In this document: piece after piece, positions 1-6,547 of the stretch
Numbering within the stretch: position 1 is the first letter of the stretch
Layout: each line of letters opens with the position of its first letter
NCBI RefSeq assembly: GCF_014198245.1
Contig: NZ_JACIHE010000029.1
Span: forward strand, 1 to 64,000
Direction of reading: 5' to 3'
DNA length: 64,000 nt
Source: Bradyrhizobium sp. cir1
GTDB taxonomy: Bacteria > Pseudomonadota > Alphaproteobacteria > Rhizobiales > Xanthobacteraceae
The notes under the pieces: generated by a model
Databases searched by the model: none
Told to the model about the DNA's origin: nothing
What the model saw: the letters and a program-made list of their open reading frames with translations, nothing else
Made by a program: the position numbers and the translations under genes

Positions 1-22
1 GGCGCTGCGCTAGCGCAGCGCC
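1..22. repeat. Perfect 22-bp palindrome at the window edge
   Basis: The first 22 bases form a perfect palindrome with arms ggcgctgcgct and agcgcagcgcc and no spacer. It lies 73 bases beyond the stop codon of the minus-strand DUF3108 gene. No T-run follows on the minus strand inside the window, and sequence beyond base 1 is not visible. It may be one arm of a larger intergenic repeat. Confidence 0.5.
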
Positions 23-95
23 GCAGCGGACCGAACCATGAACGACTGTCACCTATCGATCCGGTCTATTGTGTTACCCATCCATCCGCTGGACA

Positions 96-971
96 TCACT
101 GCGTCTTGGCCACCCGTGGCGGCTGGGGGGAGGTGATGAAGCTGGTGGCTTCCAGCATCGCGGGGCCGAGCGGCGTCGGCACTTTCAGCCAGAACGGAAC
201 CAGGATGCGCGTGCCGGCGACCGGGGCGAAGGCGATCTCGATGTTGCGCTGGGCGGCGAGGTATTTGATCACGGGGCGATCGGGGATGTAGCCGGCGACA
301 GGCACGAAATAGAGCGCGCAGACCACGACCGGGCCACGATAGCCCTTCTCTGCCTTCACGGTCTCCATGCGCTTGAAATCGAGCTTGAGGTCGTAGCGCA
401 TGCGGCCGTCGAACACGGGGGCGGCGTTGTGGCAGGCCTCCGGCGTCACGGGATCGCCGGTGCCGGGCACGCGCAAGAGCGAAGCCGTCATCGGATCCCA
501 GACGCCGCGGCGATGCGCATCGGTGACGACGATGCGGTCAGGATCGACCGGCGGCTCCGGCACGATGCCGAACTCCTTCACATTGCCCTTGTCGAGCGTG
601 ATGTGGATGTTTTCCGTCTTCTTCTGGGTGGTGGTGGAGGCTTGGTAGCCGGTCGCAACCAGCGCGCCGTTGACGACGCGCCCCTGGCTGGCGCCCGTGC
701 CGGACCCGCCCGTGAACGACTTCAACAGCCCCGTGGTGCCGCCGGAGGCCGCAGCCGCGAACACGTCGTCCTGGATGTCGATGTTCCAGGCGCCCTTGCC
801 GACGGGAATGCCCGACAGCGTCGCCTCATATTGCGCCTCGAGCTTGCCCTGCGCGGCCACGGGCTCCGCCCCCCACGCCAGGACGAGCCCGCAAAGGGCC
901 GCGAAGGCCAGCCGGCCGGCCGCGCGCAGCCGGGGCAGGGAAAGGGTCAGGGTATTCACGAAGCCATCCAA
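96..971 (-). CDS. DUF3108 domain-containing exported protein
   Basis: This 291-residue protein begins with a hydrophobic segment ending in a plausible signal-peptidase site (PVAAQG, about residue 41), so it is probably periplasmic. The rest fits the DUF3108 family: a beta-rich domain with GIPVGKGAWNI near the mature N-terminus and a C-terminal VPFWLKVPTPLGPAML segment. The family has no assigned enzymatic function that I can state. The longest frame starts with TTG at 971. GTG at 959 (MNTLTLSLPRL) is an alternative preceded by a GGATGG-like ribosome site, and I cannot decide between them. It is transcribed divergently from rpmB across a 474-base spacer that contains a palindromic repeat. Confidence 0.85.
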   Translation of the reverse strand: MDGFVNTLTLSLPRLRAAGRLAFAALCGLVLAWGAEPVAAQGKLEAQYEATLSGIPVGKGAWNIDIQDDVFAAAASGGTTGLLKSFTGGSGTGASQGRVVNGALVATGYQASTTTQKKTENIHITLDKGNVKEFGIVPEPPVDPDRIVVTDAHRRGVWDPMTASLLRVPGTGDPVTPEACHNAAPVFDGRMRYDLKLDFKRMETVKAEKGYRGPVVVCALYFVPVAGYIPDRPVIKYLAAQRNIEIAFAPVAGTRILVPFWLKVPTPLGPAMLEATSFITSPQPPRVAKTQ

Positions 972-1172
972 TGGGGGCCGTCAGGCCATGTTAGTTAAGC
1001 CAAAAATCGCTGCAAACAATCCGTTCGGGTGCAAAACACCGGGAACTCCACCGGATATCTCGGTCGCGAATACGCCGTTTATGTGATGGTAAGGCGTTTC
1101 AATCATTGCCGTTTTAGTGATCGGGGTGTGACGCGGCGGCGCACCTTACTCCGCTGCCTCTCCCTCCTCCGC

Positions 1173-1274
1173 TGTCATACCCCGCGAAGGCGGGGTATCC
1201 AGTACGCTGCGGCGCCTCTGTTCCAGCCGCGCCGCCGGTGGAATACTGGATCGCCCGCCTGCGCGGGCGATGAC
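1173..1274. repeat. Palindromic intergenic repeat, family R (copy 1)
   Basis: The element opens with tgtcataccccgcgaaggcg and closes with gcgggcgatgaca, giving inverted ends of about 30 bases (tgtcat...ccagta / tactgga...atgaca) around a variable GC-rich core. Related copies lie at 21898-22002, 29729-29831 and, degraded, at 38281-38402. It occupies the middle of the 972-1445 spacer between the DUF3108 gene and rpmB. Apart from it I see only presumptive divergent promoter sequence in that spacer. Confidence 0.85.
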
Positions 1275-1445
1275 ACCTGTTGTGGGGCATGCCGCGGGCC
1301 ACGAAACCCCGCCCAAAACCTTGACGCCAGCCACCTTCCCCCCTATACGTCCGCCCGCTCCCTGCAAGGACGAAAGAATTTGCCCCTGTGGCGCCCCGAA
1401 TGGCGGCCGCAACTCGTTTGGGGCTCGAACTTAAGGATTTGTGAC

Positions 1446-1751
1446 ATGTCTCGCCGCTGCGAACTGACGGCCAAGGGCCCCCTCGTCGGCCACAAGGTCA
1501 GCCACTCCAACATCAAGACCAAGCGCCGCTTCCTGCCGAACCTCGTCAACGTGACGTTCATCTCGGAAGCCCTGGAGCGCAACGTGCGCCTGCGCGTCTC
1601 CACCAACGCGGTCAAGAGCGTCGACCACAATGGCGGCCTCGATGCCTTCCTGCTCAAGGCCAACGCCGACGCCCTGTCGCCGCGCGCCCTCGAGCTGAAG
1701 CGCGCCATCCAGAAGAAGGTCGGCGACGCGCCGGCGAAGAAGGCCAGCTAA
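1446..1751 (+). CDS. rpmB: 50S ribosomal protein L28
   Basis: This 101-residue basic protein starts MSRRCELTAKGPLVGHKVSH and continues with the SNIKTKRRFLPNLV segment typical of L28. It is a component of the large ribosomal subunit. The ATG at 1446 gives the family's normal N-terminus; the longer open frame upstream runs through a repeat and is not credible. The C-terminus is Lys/Ala-rich. A strong rho-independent terminator 67 bases downstream suggests a single-gene transcript. The neighbour on the left is divergent. Confidence 0.98.
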   Translation: MSRRCELTAKGPLVGHKVSHSNIKTKRRFLPNLVNVTFISEALERNVRLRVSTNAVKSVDHNGGLDAFLLKANADALSPRALELKRAIQKKVGDAPAKKAS

Positions 1752-1818
1752 AAAGATTCCCTGTTAGGGCGGGGGCTAGGTCGCGTGGCGTAGGCTTAGC
1801 CAGTAGAGTTTTGCGTTG

Positions 1819-1854
1819 ACGGCCGGATCGAAAGATCCGGCCGTTTTTGTTTTT
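1819..1854 (+). terminator. Rho-independent terminator of rpmB
   Basis: An 11-bp perfect stem (acggccggatc / gatccggccgt) with a GAAA tetraloop is followed directly by ttttgtttttt. It is 67 bases past the rpmB stop codon and oriented to end that transcript. Confidence 0.95.
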
Positions 1855-2169
1855 AAGACCCGCTTCGACGAAAGAACAATCGTGCGGGAACTTGCAAGCG
1901 GGCAACCTGAGAAAATAACTATAGGTTGTGCAGAGGTGGGAGGCGTGAAGTCTTAGGCGATTGCTATCCAACAGGTTTTCAAGGTTGTTTTGAACTGATT
2001 GTCTGGACTTCTGATCGACCGTGATGCGCTACACGATCCTCAGAAAAGCGCGACCTCTGGAAGCCGGAAGCGATGAGACATCCGTCTGTCAGGCCTCCGG
2101 AGAATCTGCACGCGCGGCTTTGGCCGTTATCTCTCTGGGGAGAAATTTCAATGGCTGGAGCGTTTAGCT
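1855..2169. other. Gene-free spacer ahead of the DUF2806 gene
   Basis: About 315 bases of visibly lower GC than the surroundings, with no supported gene. Its last 34 bases hold a GGGGAGA ribosome-site-like sequence and ATG at 2150 opening a nine-codon frame (MAGAFSCVR) that stops inside the start of the DUF2806 gene in another frame. This could be a leader peptide or chance. I see no other structure. Confidence 0.4.
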
Positions 2170-3198
2170 GTGTCAGATGATAGCAAGGGTGAAGACCGTC
2201 CGTCGGCACTTGTACAAGTGAAGGACCTTCTGGGTCTCTCAGGCGCTGCCAAGATTATAGCTGAAGGAGTTGTGCACGGCGTCGGCGCGTGGCTTAAGCC
2301 GACGTTGACCAAAAGGCAGGCCAAAGCCGACGTCGAAGCAATGAAGCTTTGGTCGAACGCATTGAAGGAAGATGGACTGTCCATCTCCGCTGCCGAACTC
2401 TCTCTCGGTGATCGCGCTTCCATTCGCGCATTGGCGGACGAGCAAAGGCATCAGTTAAACCGCGAGGCTATTGCCCTCTGCGCAGTCGAAGAGTTTCGGG
2501 CCAGCGCAGAGGAGTTGCGCTTGTCAAAGGGGCATCCCTTTGATCCGGATTGGCTGGATCGCTTCTGGTCATTTGCGGAGAATGTAAGCAACGACGATTT
2601 TAGATCAATTTGGGCGCGCATCCTCGTGCGACAGGGCGCGGGAAAAAGCTCGTATAGTTTCCGGACGCTTTACACATTGAGCATGTTGGCGCGTGACGAG
2701 GCGGAGGCGCTTTCAAGGCTGGCGCCCTTTGCAACTACGAGCCTTCTATCCGGTGGTGAGACAACAGCTATGTGGCTCACAGCGGCAGATCATCTTGATC
2801 GATTCGTCCAACAGAATATGACAGAGTCAACTGGCACGACCCTTTCTCAGATCAACCGTCAAGTACAGACGCTTGTAAAACCTGTTCGGCAAGAGGTCTT
2901 TGGCCCTGCTGGAATAATGGTTGATTCTGGTTGGGCGTATGAAGCGCGCGCCACCGTCACGGCAGGAACGGCCCATATAAAGATAGCAGGAGTACCCTAC
3001 TCGATATCAGGATTCCCGTCGCCGTTACCGATCCTTTCGGACGACGGCGAGTGTGCGTTGCTGGGCTCTGGAATTAGCTTCAGTTCAGTCGGAGCTGAAA
3101 TAATCGAATTGATTGCGGCTCAGCCGGACAGCCGATACGTTGAGTTGCTCACCAGTGCTTTTCGTCTCCACGGACTTAATCTCGCCAGAAGTCATTGA
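2170..3198 (+). CDS. DUF2806 domain-containing protein
   Basis: This 342-residue protein has no signal peptide or membrane segment. Residues 124-175 carry the pattern I associate with DUF2806: a DPDWLDRFWSFAENVS stretch, then IWARILVRQ, then a SFRTLYTLSML helix. No function is established for the family. The N-terminal 60 residues (LLGLSGAAKIIAEGVV) may form an amphipathic segment. The start is GTG at 2170 with TGGAG about ten bases upstream. The gene has visibly lower GC and different codon use from its neighbours and stands alone between gene-free stretches, which suggests horizontal acquisition. Confidence 0.75.
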   Translation: MSDDSKGEDRPSALVQVKDLLGLSGAAKIIAEGVVHGVGAWLKPTLTKRQAKADVEAMKLWSNALKEDGLSISAAELSLGDRASIRALADEQRHQLNREAIALCAVEEFRASAEELRLSKGHPFDPDWLDRFWSFAENVSNDDFRSIWARILVRQGAGKSSYSFRTLYTLSMLARDEAEALSRLAPFATTSLLSGGETTAMWLTAADHLDRFVQQNMTESTGTTLSQINRQVQTLVKPVRQEVFGPAGIMVDSGWAYEARATVTAGTAHIKIAGVPYSISGFPSPLPILSDDGECALLGSGISFSSVGAEIIELIAAQPDSRYVELLTSAFRLHGLNLARSH

Positions 3199-3379
3199 AC
3201 GGTTGCAGCGCAGTTCCAGGGCACGGCGACAATGAGAGACAGCATCAACAGCTTCTCATCGCCATGCGCGATCGAATGAGCGCGGGGCCTCAGTCCCGCG
3301 CTCCAAAAGAAGAAGTCACTATGGGTGAAACGGTTCAGAACCGCCGATGCAAGCCCATCACCGCAAGCAGCTCAGGACT

Positions 3380-3475
3380 TTAGTCCTTGGGCCGAAAGTG
3401 AGCGCGCACATGCTCGGGCCGCCGATGGCGAACGCGAACGTAGGAACGCACCCAGTGCTTCTGGCGTTTACGCAT
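3380..3475 (-). CDS. Very small Arg/His-rich basic protein (31 aa)
   Basis: A 31-codon frame starts MRKRQKHWVRSYVRVRHRRP and ends with two acidic residues among basic ones. It is worth listing because a consensus GGAGG lies eight bases before the ATG at 3475, and because the Trp/Arg/His pattern resembles short basic proteins I recall from rhizobial and phage genomes, though I cannot name a family. The composition would suit nucleic-acid binding, which is an inference only. The larger frame containing it (from 3652) runs through a hairpin and looks spurious. Confidence 0.45.
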   Translation of the reverse strand: MRKRQKHWVRSYVRVRHRRPEHVRAHFRPKD

Positions 3476-3594
3476 CCGTAAACCTCCACACAGGTTTGTT
3501 TTGGAGGTCCGATTGAAAAGCTCGTACGAACATGCGAGTTTTAATTGCGCCCCGCGTCGTGCCGAGTCTGCAACCGGACCGGTTTTCGCGGTCG

Positions 3595-3627
3595 AGGCCT
3601 GCATCACGTGCAAGGTGATGCAGGCCT
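3595..3627. repeat. Stable 13-bp hairpin
   Basis: A perfect 13-bp inverted repeat (aggcctgcatcac / gtgatgcaggcct) has a seven-base loop. It is followed on the plus strand only by ttta, so it is a poor rho-independent terminator. On the minus strand it lies about 120 bases upstream of the 31-residue frame. Another hairpin (9-bp stem) sits at 3278-3303. Confidence 0.6.
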
Positions 3628-3997
3628 TTACGCTATCGGGGGCCGACCGCACACCCCTGACGCGGCTAACGTCATCCCATCAACAGTCTCCATCACCGTC
3701 CGTGCGCGCTGAATTGCGACGCACGTTAGAGCTGAAACCCATTTAAGTTACCGGATCGTTCCTCAAGGCCGTTTCGAATCAGCGTGAGCACATGAGGATC
3801 ATTGAACATCCGGGGGGCGACTCGACGCAACGCACATCGTAGGCAACCGCCAACTTACAAACAGGGCGCCCCCTGTTAATTTTGGCGAATCTTCCTTGAA
3901 ATTAGCAAAAACCGCCCACTGAGGCCCCGCTGTAACATCCGGGCGTTACCGGGTGTCGCCCAATGGGCAGCGCAGCATAGCCGTCCAAGGAAGCGCG
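3628..3997. other. Gene-free accessory spacer
   Basis: About 370 bases with only short, atypical frames and no convincing ribosome site, RNA gene or terminator. I see nothing I can name here. Confidence 0.4.
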
Positions 3998-4177
3998 TCA
4001 GTCCAGTAGCGCCTCGATCTCGGCGTGCGCTACGAAGAATTCAGGCAGCACCATTTTCAGATCAGCGACTGCGTTTGCATCGCTCAGGTCGATGTCGTCC
4101 GGGTCCGGCAACAGCGCGCCGACACGAACGGCGCGCTCCAGCAGCGCGAAGAACTCGGCGCGATGATCACTGGTCAT
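3998..4177 (-). CDS. Small acidic hypothetical protein (59 aa)
   Basis: The protein starts MTSDHRAEFFALLERAVRVG and is acidic and predicted helical (PDPDDIDLSDANAVADLKMV). I do not recognise a family. The ATG at 4177 is preceded by GGGAGAA at a suitable distance, which favours it over the upstream in-frame start at 4264. It has no signal peptide or membrane segment. It stands alone, divergent from the degraded DUF2235 fragment that follows, in a patch of small accessory genes. Confidence 0.5.
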   Translation of the reverse strand: MTSDHRAEFFALLERAVRVGALLPDPDDIDLSDANAVADLKMVLPEFFVAHAEIEALLD

Positions 4178-4261
4178 GATCCAAATTCTCCCACGAGATG
4201 CCGAGCCCGTGTCCGTTGGCGTTCGGCTTCGGTGGCGCGGCATCGAGCTTGAGCTGTGCAC

Positions 4262-4467
4262 CATCGTCTCCTCTCCGTCGCGTAATTCCGCTATACTCGC
4301 CGGGGTAGCATTTGCCGGAGGGGCCTAGGGAGCACGTACACAACACCGAGCCGAAAAACCTCGTCATCTGTTGTGACGGGACCGGCAACGAGATCTTGGA
4401 GAACATCTCCAACGTCCTGAAGCTCTATCGCTGCCTGCGCAAGTCGGACACAACGCAGCCGCGGTAG
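4262..4467 (+). pseudogene. 5' fragment of a DUF2235 hydrolase gene
   Basis: These bases match 6480-6688, the leader and first 47 codons of the intact DUF2235 gene, at roughly 90% identity by eye. The TATACT box, the CCGGAGGGG ribosome site and the reading frame encoding EPKNLVICCDGTGNE are retained. The GTG start codon is destroyed by a small deletion and substitution near 4324-4330. The frame ends at TAG (4465-4467) where the intact gene has CAG. Similarity stops exactly there, so about 400 codons are missing. It is a relic of a duplication or of a replaced paralogue. Confidence 0.85.
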
Positions 4468-4478
4468 CCCGCCTCCCC

Positions 4479-4757
4479 CTATCCCCGAAAATCAATGCTC
4501 CGCAGCACGATGCCCGGCGGGGTGCCTTCGAACTCGCAGGCGCGGTATTTGCTGGCGGCGCAGGCTTCGATGCGGTCGCGCAGGCGGGTGAACTGGGCTT
4601 CGCGGTGCTCGGGGGCGACCTTCGGGCCGCGTTCGAGATCGTCCATCGCCGAAGTCGAGATCGCGCAACCGATCTCCCGCGAGCCGTCCTGCATGGAGAA
4701 CAGCACGATCATCCGGTCGTATTCGAGGCCGATGTAGCGGCCGCTGGTGAGGGTCAT
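4479..4757 (-). CDS. DUF1488-like small protein
   Basis: This 92-residue protein starts MTLTSGRYIGLEYDRMIVLF. The layout resembles DUF1488: a short beta-rich N-terminus with a D..I.V.F pattern and MQDGSREIGCAIS, a central acidic helix, then FTRLRDRIEACAASKY and a terminal IDF. The family is of unknown function and common in rhizobia. ATG at 4757, with AGGACG upstream, fits the family length better than the start at 4802. It follows the DUF2235 fragment tail to tail. The assignment is by pattern only. Confidence 0.65.
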   Translation of the reverse strand: MTLTSGRYIGLEYDRMIVLFSMQDGSREIGCAISTSAMDDLERGPKVAPEHREAQFTRLRDRIEACAASKYRACEFEGTPPGIVLRSIDFRG

Positions 4758-4800
4758 GGGGGCGTCCTGTACACGGGTTGCTTCGTGACGCGATGAGTTC

Positions 4801-4925
4801 ATCGTCGTCTTGGCGAACGCCAGGACCCATTACCCCGGTCAGTGTTGTCGAAGCACGCTGTGGCACAATGTTTCGCAACAACGCGCTTCGGTGGTTATGG
4901 GTCCTGGCCTTCGCCAGGACGACAC
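4801..4925. repeat. Palindromic intergenic repeat, family B (copy 1)
   Basis: Outer arms cgtcgtcttggcgaacgcca and the complementary tggccttcgccaggacgac carry an inner pair gacccattacc / ggttatgggtc. The core is variable. Related full or half copies are at 10630-10706, 13727-13826, 38081-38252 and 48901-48950. Confidence 0.8.
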
Positions 4926-4992
4926 GTATTTTCTACGCGGACACCGTCCTTTCCCATGCCCGCATCCTGCCGCACGCAGCCCGGGGCCGCCT

Positions 4993-5289
4993 TCAGCTCT
5001 CCCCGTTGAGCCGCGCGAAATCGTCGAACAACGCGGTCACCAGCGCGCGGTGGCGGGTATCCTCGACGGGCAGGCTCGCGGCATAGAGGTTGAGCAGATA
5101 GCGCGCCTTCACCGCGGCCTCGGGCCACGAGGCGGCGGGCACCGTCATCAGGCGATTTTCGAGATCGGCCTCGCGCTCGCGCAGCTGCCTGACATTGCTC
5201 TCGACCTCCGCCAGCGCGCGGCGCAGATCGGTCGCCTTCTGCGCGGCCATGCCGCGATGCTTGTCGAGATCGACGGTATGGTCAGTCAT
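4993..5289 (-). CDS. Hypothetical coiled-coil protein
   Basis: A 98-residue charged, mostly helical protein (MTDHTVDLDKHRGMAAQKAT). Residues about 15-50 (RRALAEVESNVRQLREREAD) have heptad-like spacing and probably form a coiled coil. No family is recognised. Its ATG at 5289 overlaps the stop of the upstream gene by eight bases and has GAGGG about nine bases upstream, so the two are probably translated from one message. Confidence 0.65.
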   Translation of the reverse strand: MTDHTVDLDKHRGMAAQKATDLRRALAEVESNVRQLREREADLENRLMTVPAASWPEAAVKARYLLNLYAASLPVEDTRHRALVTALFDDFARLNGES

Positions 5290-5548
5290 TGGCGACCCTC
5301 GCGTCGGAGGCGATCGCATCCGCAAGGTCGATCGCGCGGATCGACAGCATCTCGACCGAGCCGAGCACGCCTTCCACCGGCACGATGATCGACGTGCCGA
5401 CGCGGCGCCAGGCCGAGAAGGTCTCAGCTTCGATCGTCTCCTCGTCGGCGATCACCTGATAGGCGCCCGCCGGCAGCACGCGCTCGATGCCGTGGATGCG
5501 GAACGGATGCTTGAACGTGACGGTTTCCCGCCGCGAACGGATGGTCAT
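5282..5548 (-). CDS. Conserved hypothetical small protein
   Basis: An 88-residue soluble protein starting MTIRSRRETVTFKHPFRIHG, with a beta-rich first half containing VLPAGAYQVIADEETIE. I recall similar short proteins in Bradyrhizobium genomes but no named domain. ATG at 5548 with AAGGCAGG upstream is preferred over the longer frame from 5605. It is the first gene of a two-gene unit with the coiled-coil gene, overlapping it by eight bases. Confidence 0.65.
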   Translation of the reverse strand: MTIRSRRETVTFKHPFRIHGIERVLPAGAYQVIADEETIEAETFSAWRRVGTSIIVPVEGVLGSVEMLSIRAIDLADAIASDARVAND

Positions 5549-5641
5549 GCGCGCCTGCCTTGCTGCGAGAGCGGGCCCCAAACCGACGCCGGCGATGGCG
5601 ACCATGCGCTTGTCGCGCCGCGATAGCCAGCATTATCGTCA

Positions 5642-5742
5642 CCAGAGCCATTTCCGTTCCGATCAAATCGGAACGGGCTCTGGTTTTTGTTTTGACGCGT
5701 TTTCTTGACGCGAACTGGTACCCACTTCGCTCGAAAACGCTC
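5642..5742. repeat. Composite intergenic repeat, family F (copy 1)
   Basis: A strong hairpin (inner stem ccgttccgat / atcggaacgg, outer cagagcc / ggctctg, with ttttt following) leads into gttttgacgcgttttcttga and then an arm ending cgctcgaaaacgct. The second half recurs at 34484-34541. The hairpin could terminate transcription rightwards. It lies in the 5549-5954 spacer, where I see no gene. Confidence 0.75.
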
Positions 5743-5954
5743 TGGCTCGCGCGGCGTTTTAGTCCTCGCTATTGCCGTGCGGCAGGCGTAGGCTTGCTTG
5801 CATCACCGCGCCGGGAAATCAGTCGTCAGGGCACGAGTTCGTCGTGCCGCGCAGGAGCTTGCGATGCCGCGTTTTCGCGCCTCTGAGTGGATCGTTCCGC
5901 CTGACATCGTTCCGCTGTTCCTTCTGCTTCTCGTCTGCGCGGCGGCCGTGCTCA

Positions 5955-6296
5955 ATGGGTAGAACCACGCGCGTGCCCTATCTCGTCAGCGGAACGAACG
6001 AATATGGCAGCGCCAATCTCGGCCGCGGCAGCGCCACCGTCGCGTTGCGGCTGGCCCGCAAGCTGCTGCGCGACGGCTACATGGACGTGCGCATCTGCAC
6101 GCCGCGCGGGCGCGTGCTGCAAGCCGACGAACTCAGCGAGCTCGAACCACAGGAGAGCGACATGGCCAAGGGACAGCAACGCAGCAACCGCGAAGCCAAG
6201 AAACCGAAGAAGGACAAGGCCAAGGTGATCGCCGCGGCGCCAAGCCGCAAGGAGGCCGCCTGGCAGCCGGATTTCGGGCCGGGGAAGAAGAAGTAG
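5955..6296 (+). CDS. Conserved hypothetical protein, possibly two genes in one frame
   Basis: From ATG 5955 the frame encodes 113 residues beginning MGRTTRVPYLVSGTNEYGSA. The first 65 residues (LGRGSATVALRLARKLLRDG, DVRICTPRGRV) look like a small conserved protein. The last 44 form a separate, highly basic protein that has its own ribosome site at 6162. I suspect the two are normally separate and that the first gene has lost its stop codon here, or that an internal start is used. No domain is named. Confidence 0.5.
   Translation: MGRTTRVPYLVSGTNEYGSANLGRGSATVALRLARKLLRDGYMDVRICTPRGRVLQADELSELEPQESDMAKGQQRSNREAKKPKKDKAKVIAAAPSRKEAAWQPDFGPGKKK
6162..6296 (+). CDS. Small Lys-rich basic protein (44 aa)
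   Basis: Starting MAKGQQRSNREAKKPKKDKA and ending DFGPGKKK, this 44-residue protein is extremely basic and probably disordered. AGGAG lies seven bases before the ATG at 6162, a good signal for independent initiation inside the longer frame from 5955. I recall near-identical short proteins annotated as hypothetical in Bradyrhizobium. Function is unknown; nucleic-acid or ribosome association would be only a guess from charge. Confidence 0.6.
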   Translation: MAKGQQRSNREAKKPKKDKAKVIAAAPSRKEAAWQPDFGPGKKK

Positions 6297-6302
6297 GGGG
6301 CG

Positions 6303-6450
6303 GCTTACCTCGCCCCGCTTGCGGGGAGAGGTCGGAATTTGCGTAGCAAATTCCGGGTGAGGGGGAGCTTCCGCGAATCCATCTCTCGCTGTTTTCCCGG
6401 AGAAAGCCCCTCACCCCAACCCTCTCCCCGCGAAGAGCGGGGCGAGGGAG
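6303..6450. repeat. Palindromic intergenic repeat, family D (copy 1)
   Basis: Arms of the cgccccgcttgcggggagag and ccccgcgaagagcggggcg type enclose ggaatttgcgtagcaaattcc, itself a hairpin. It is followed by the promoter region of the DUF2235 gene. Similar elements are at 9229-9370 and 20645-20811, and a distinct subtype at 7895-8078 and 8542-8724. Confidence 0.8.
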
Positions 6451-6547
6451 CGCACCTTCGCTGCGGCTTATGTTCTCGTCTCCGTCTCCTCTCCGTCGCG
6501 CTTTTCCGCTATACTCGCCCGGGTAGCATTTCCCGGAGGGGCATATT

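Noticed and set aside
3501..3746. 81-codon frame on the plus strand
   Set aside because: It runs through the 13-bp hairpin at 3595-3627, lacks a convincing ribosome site and has no recognisable product.
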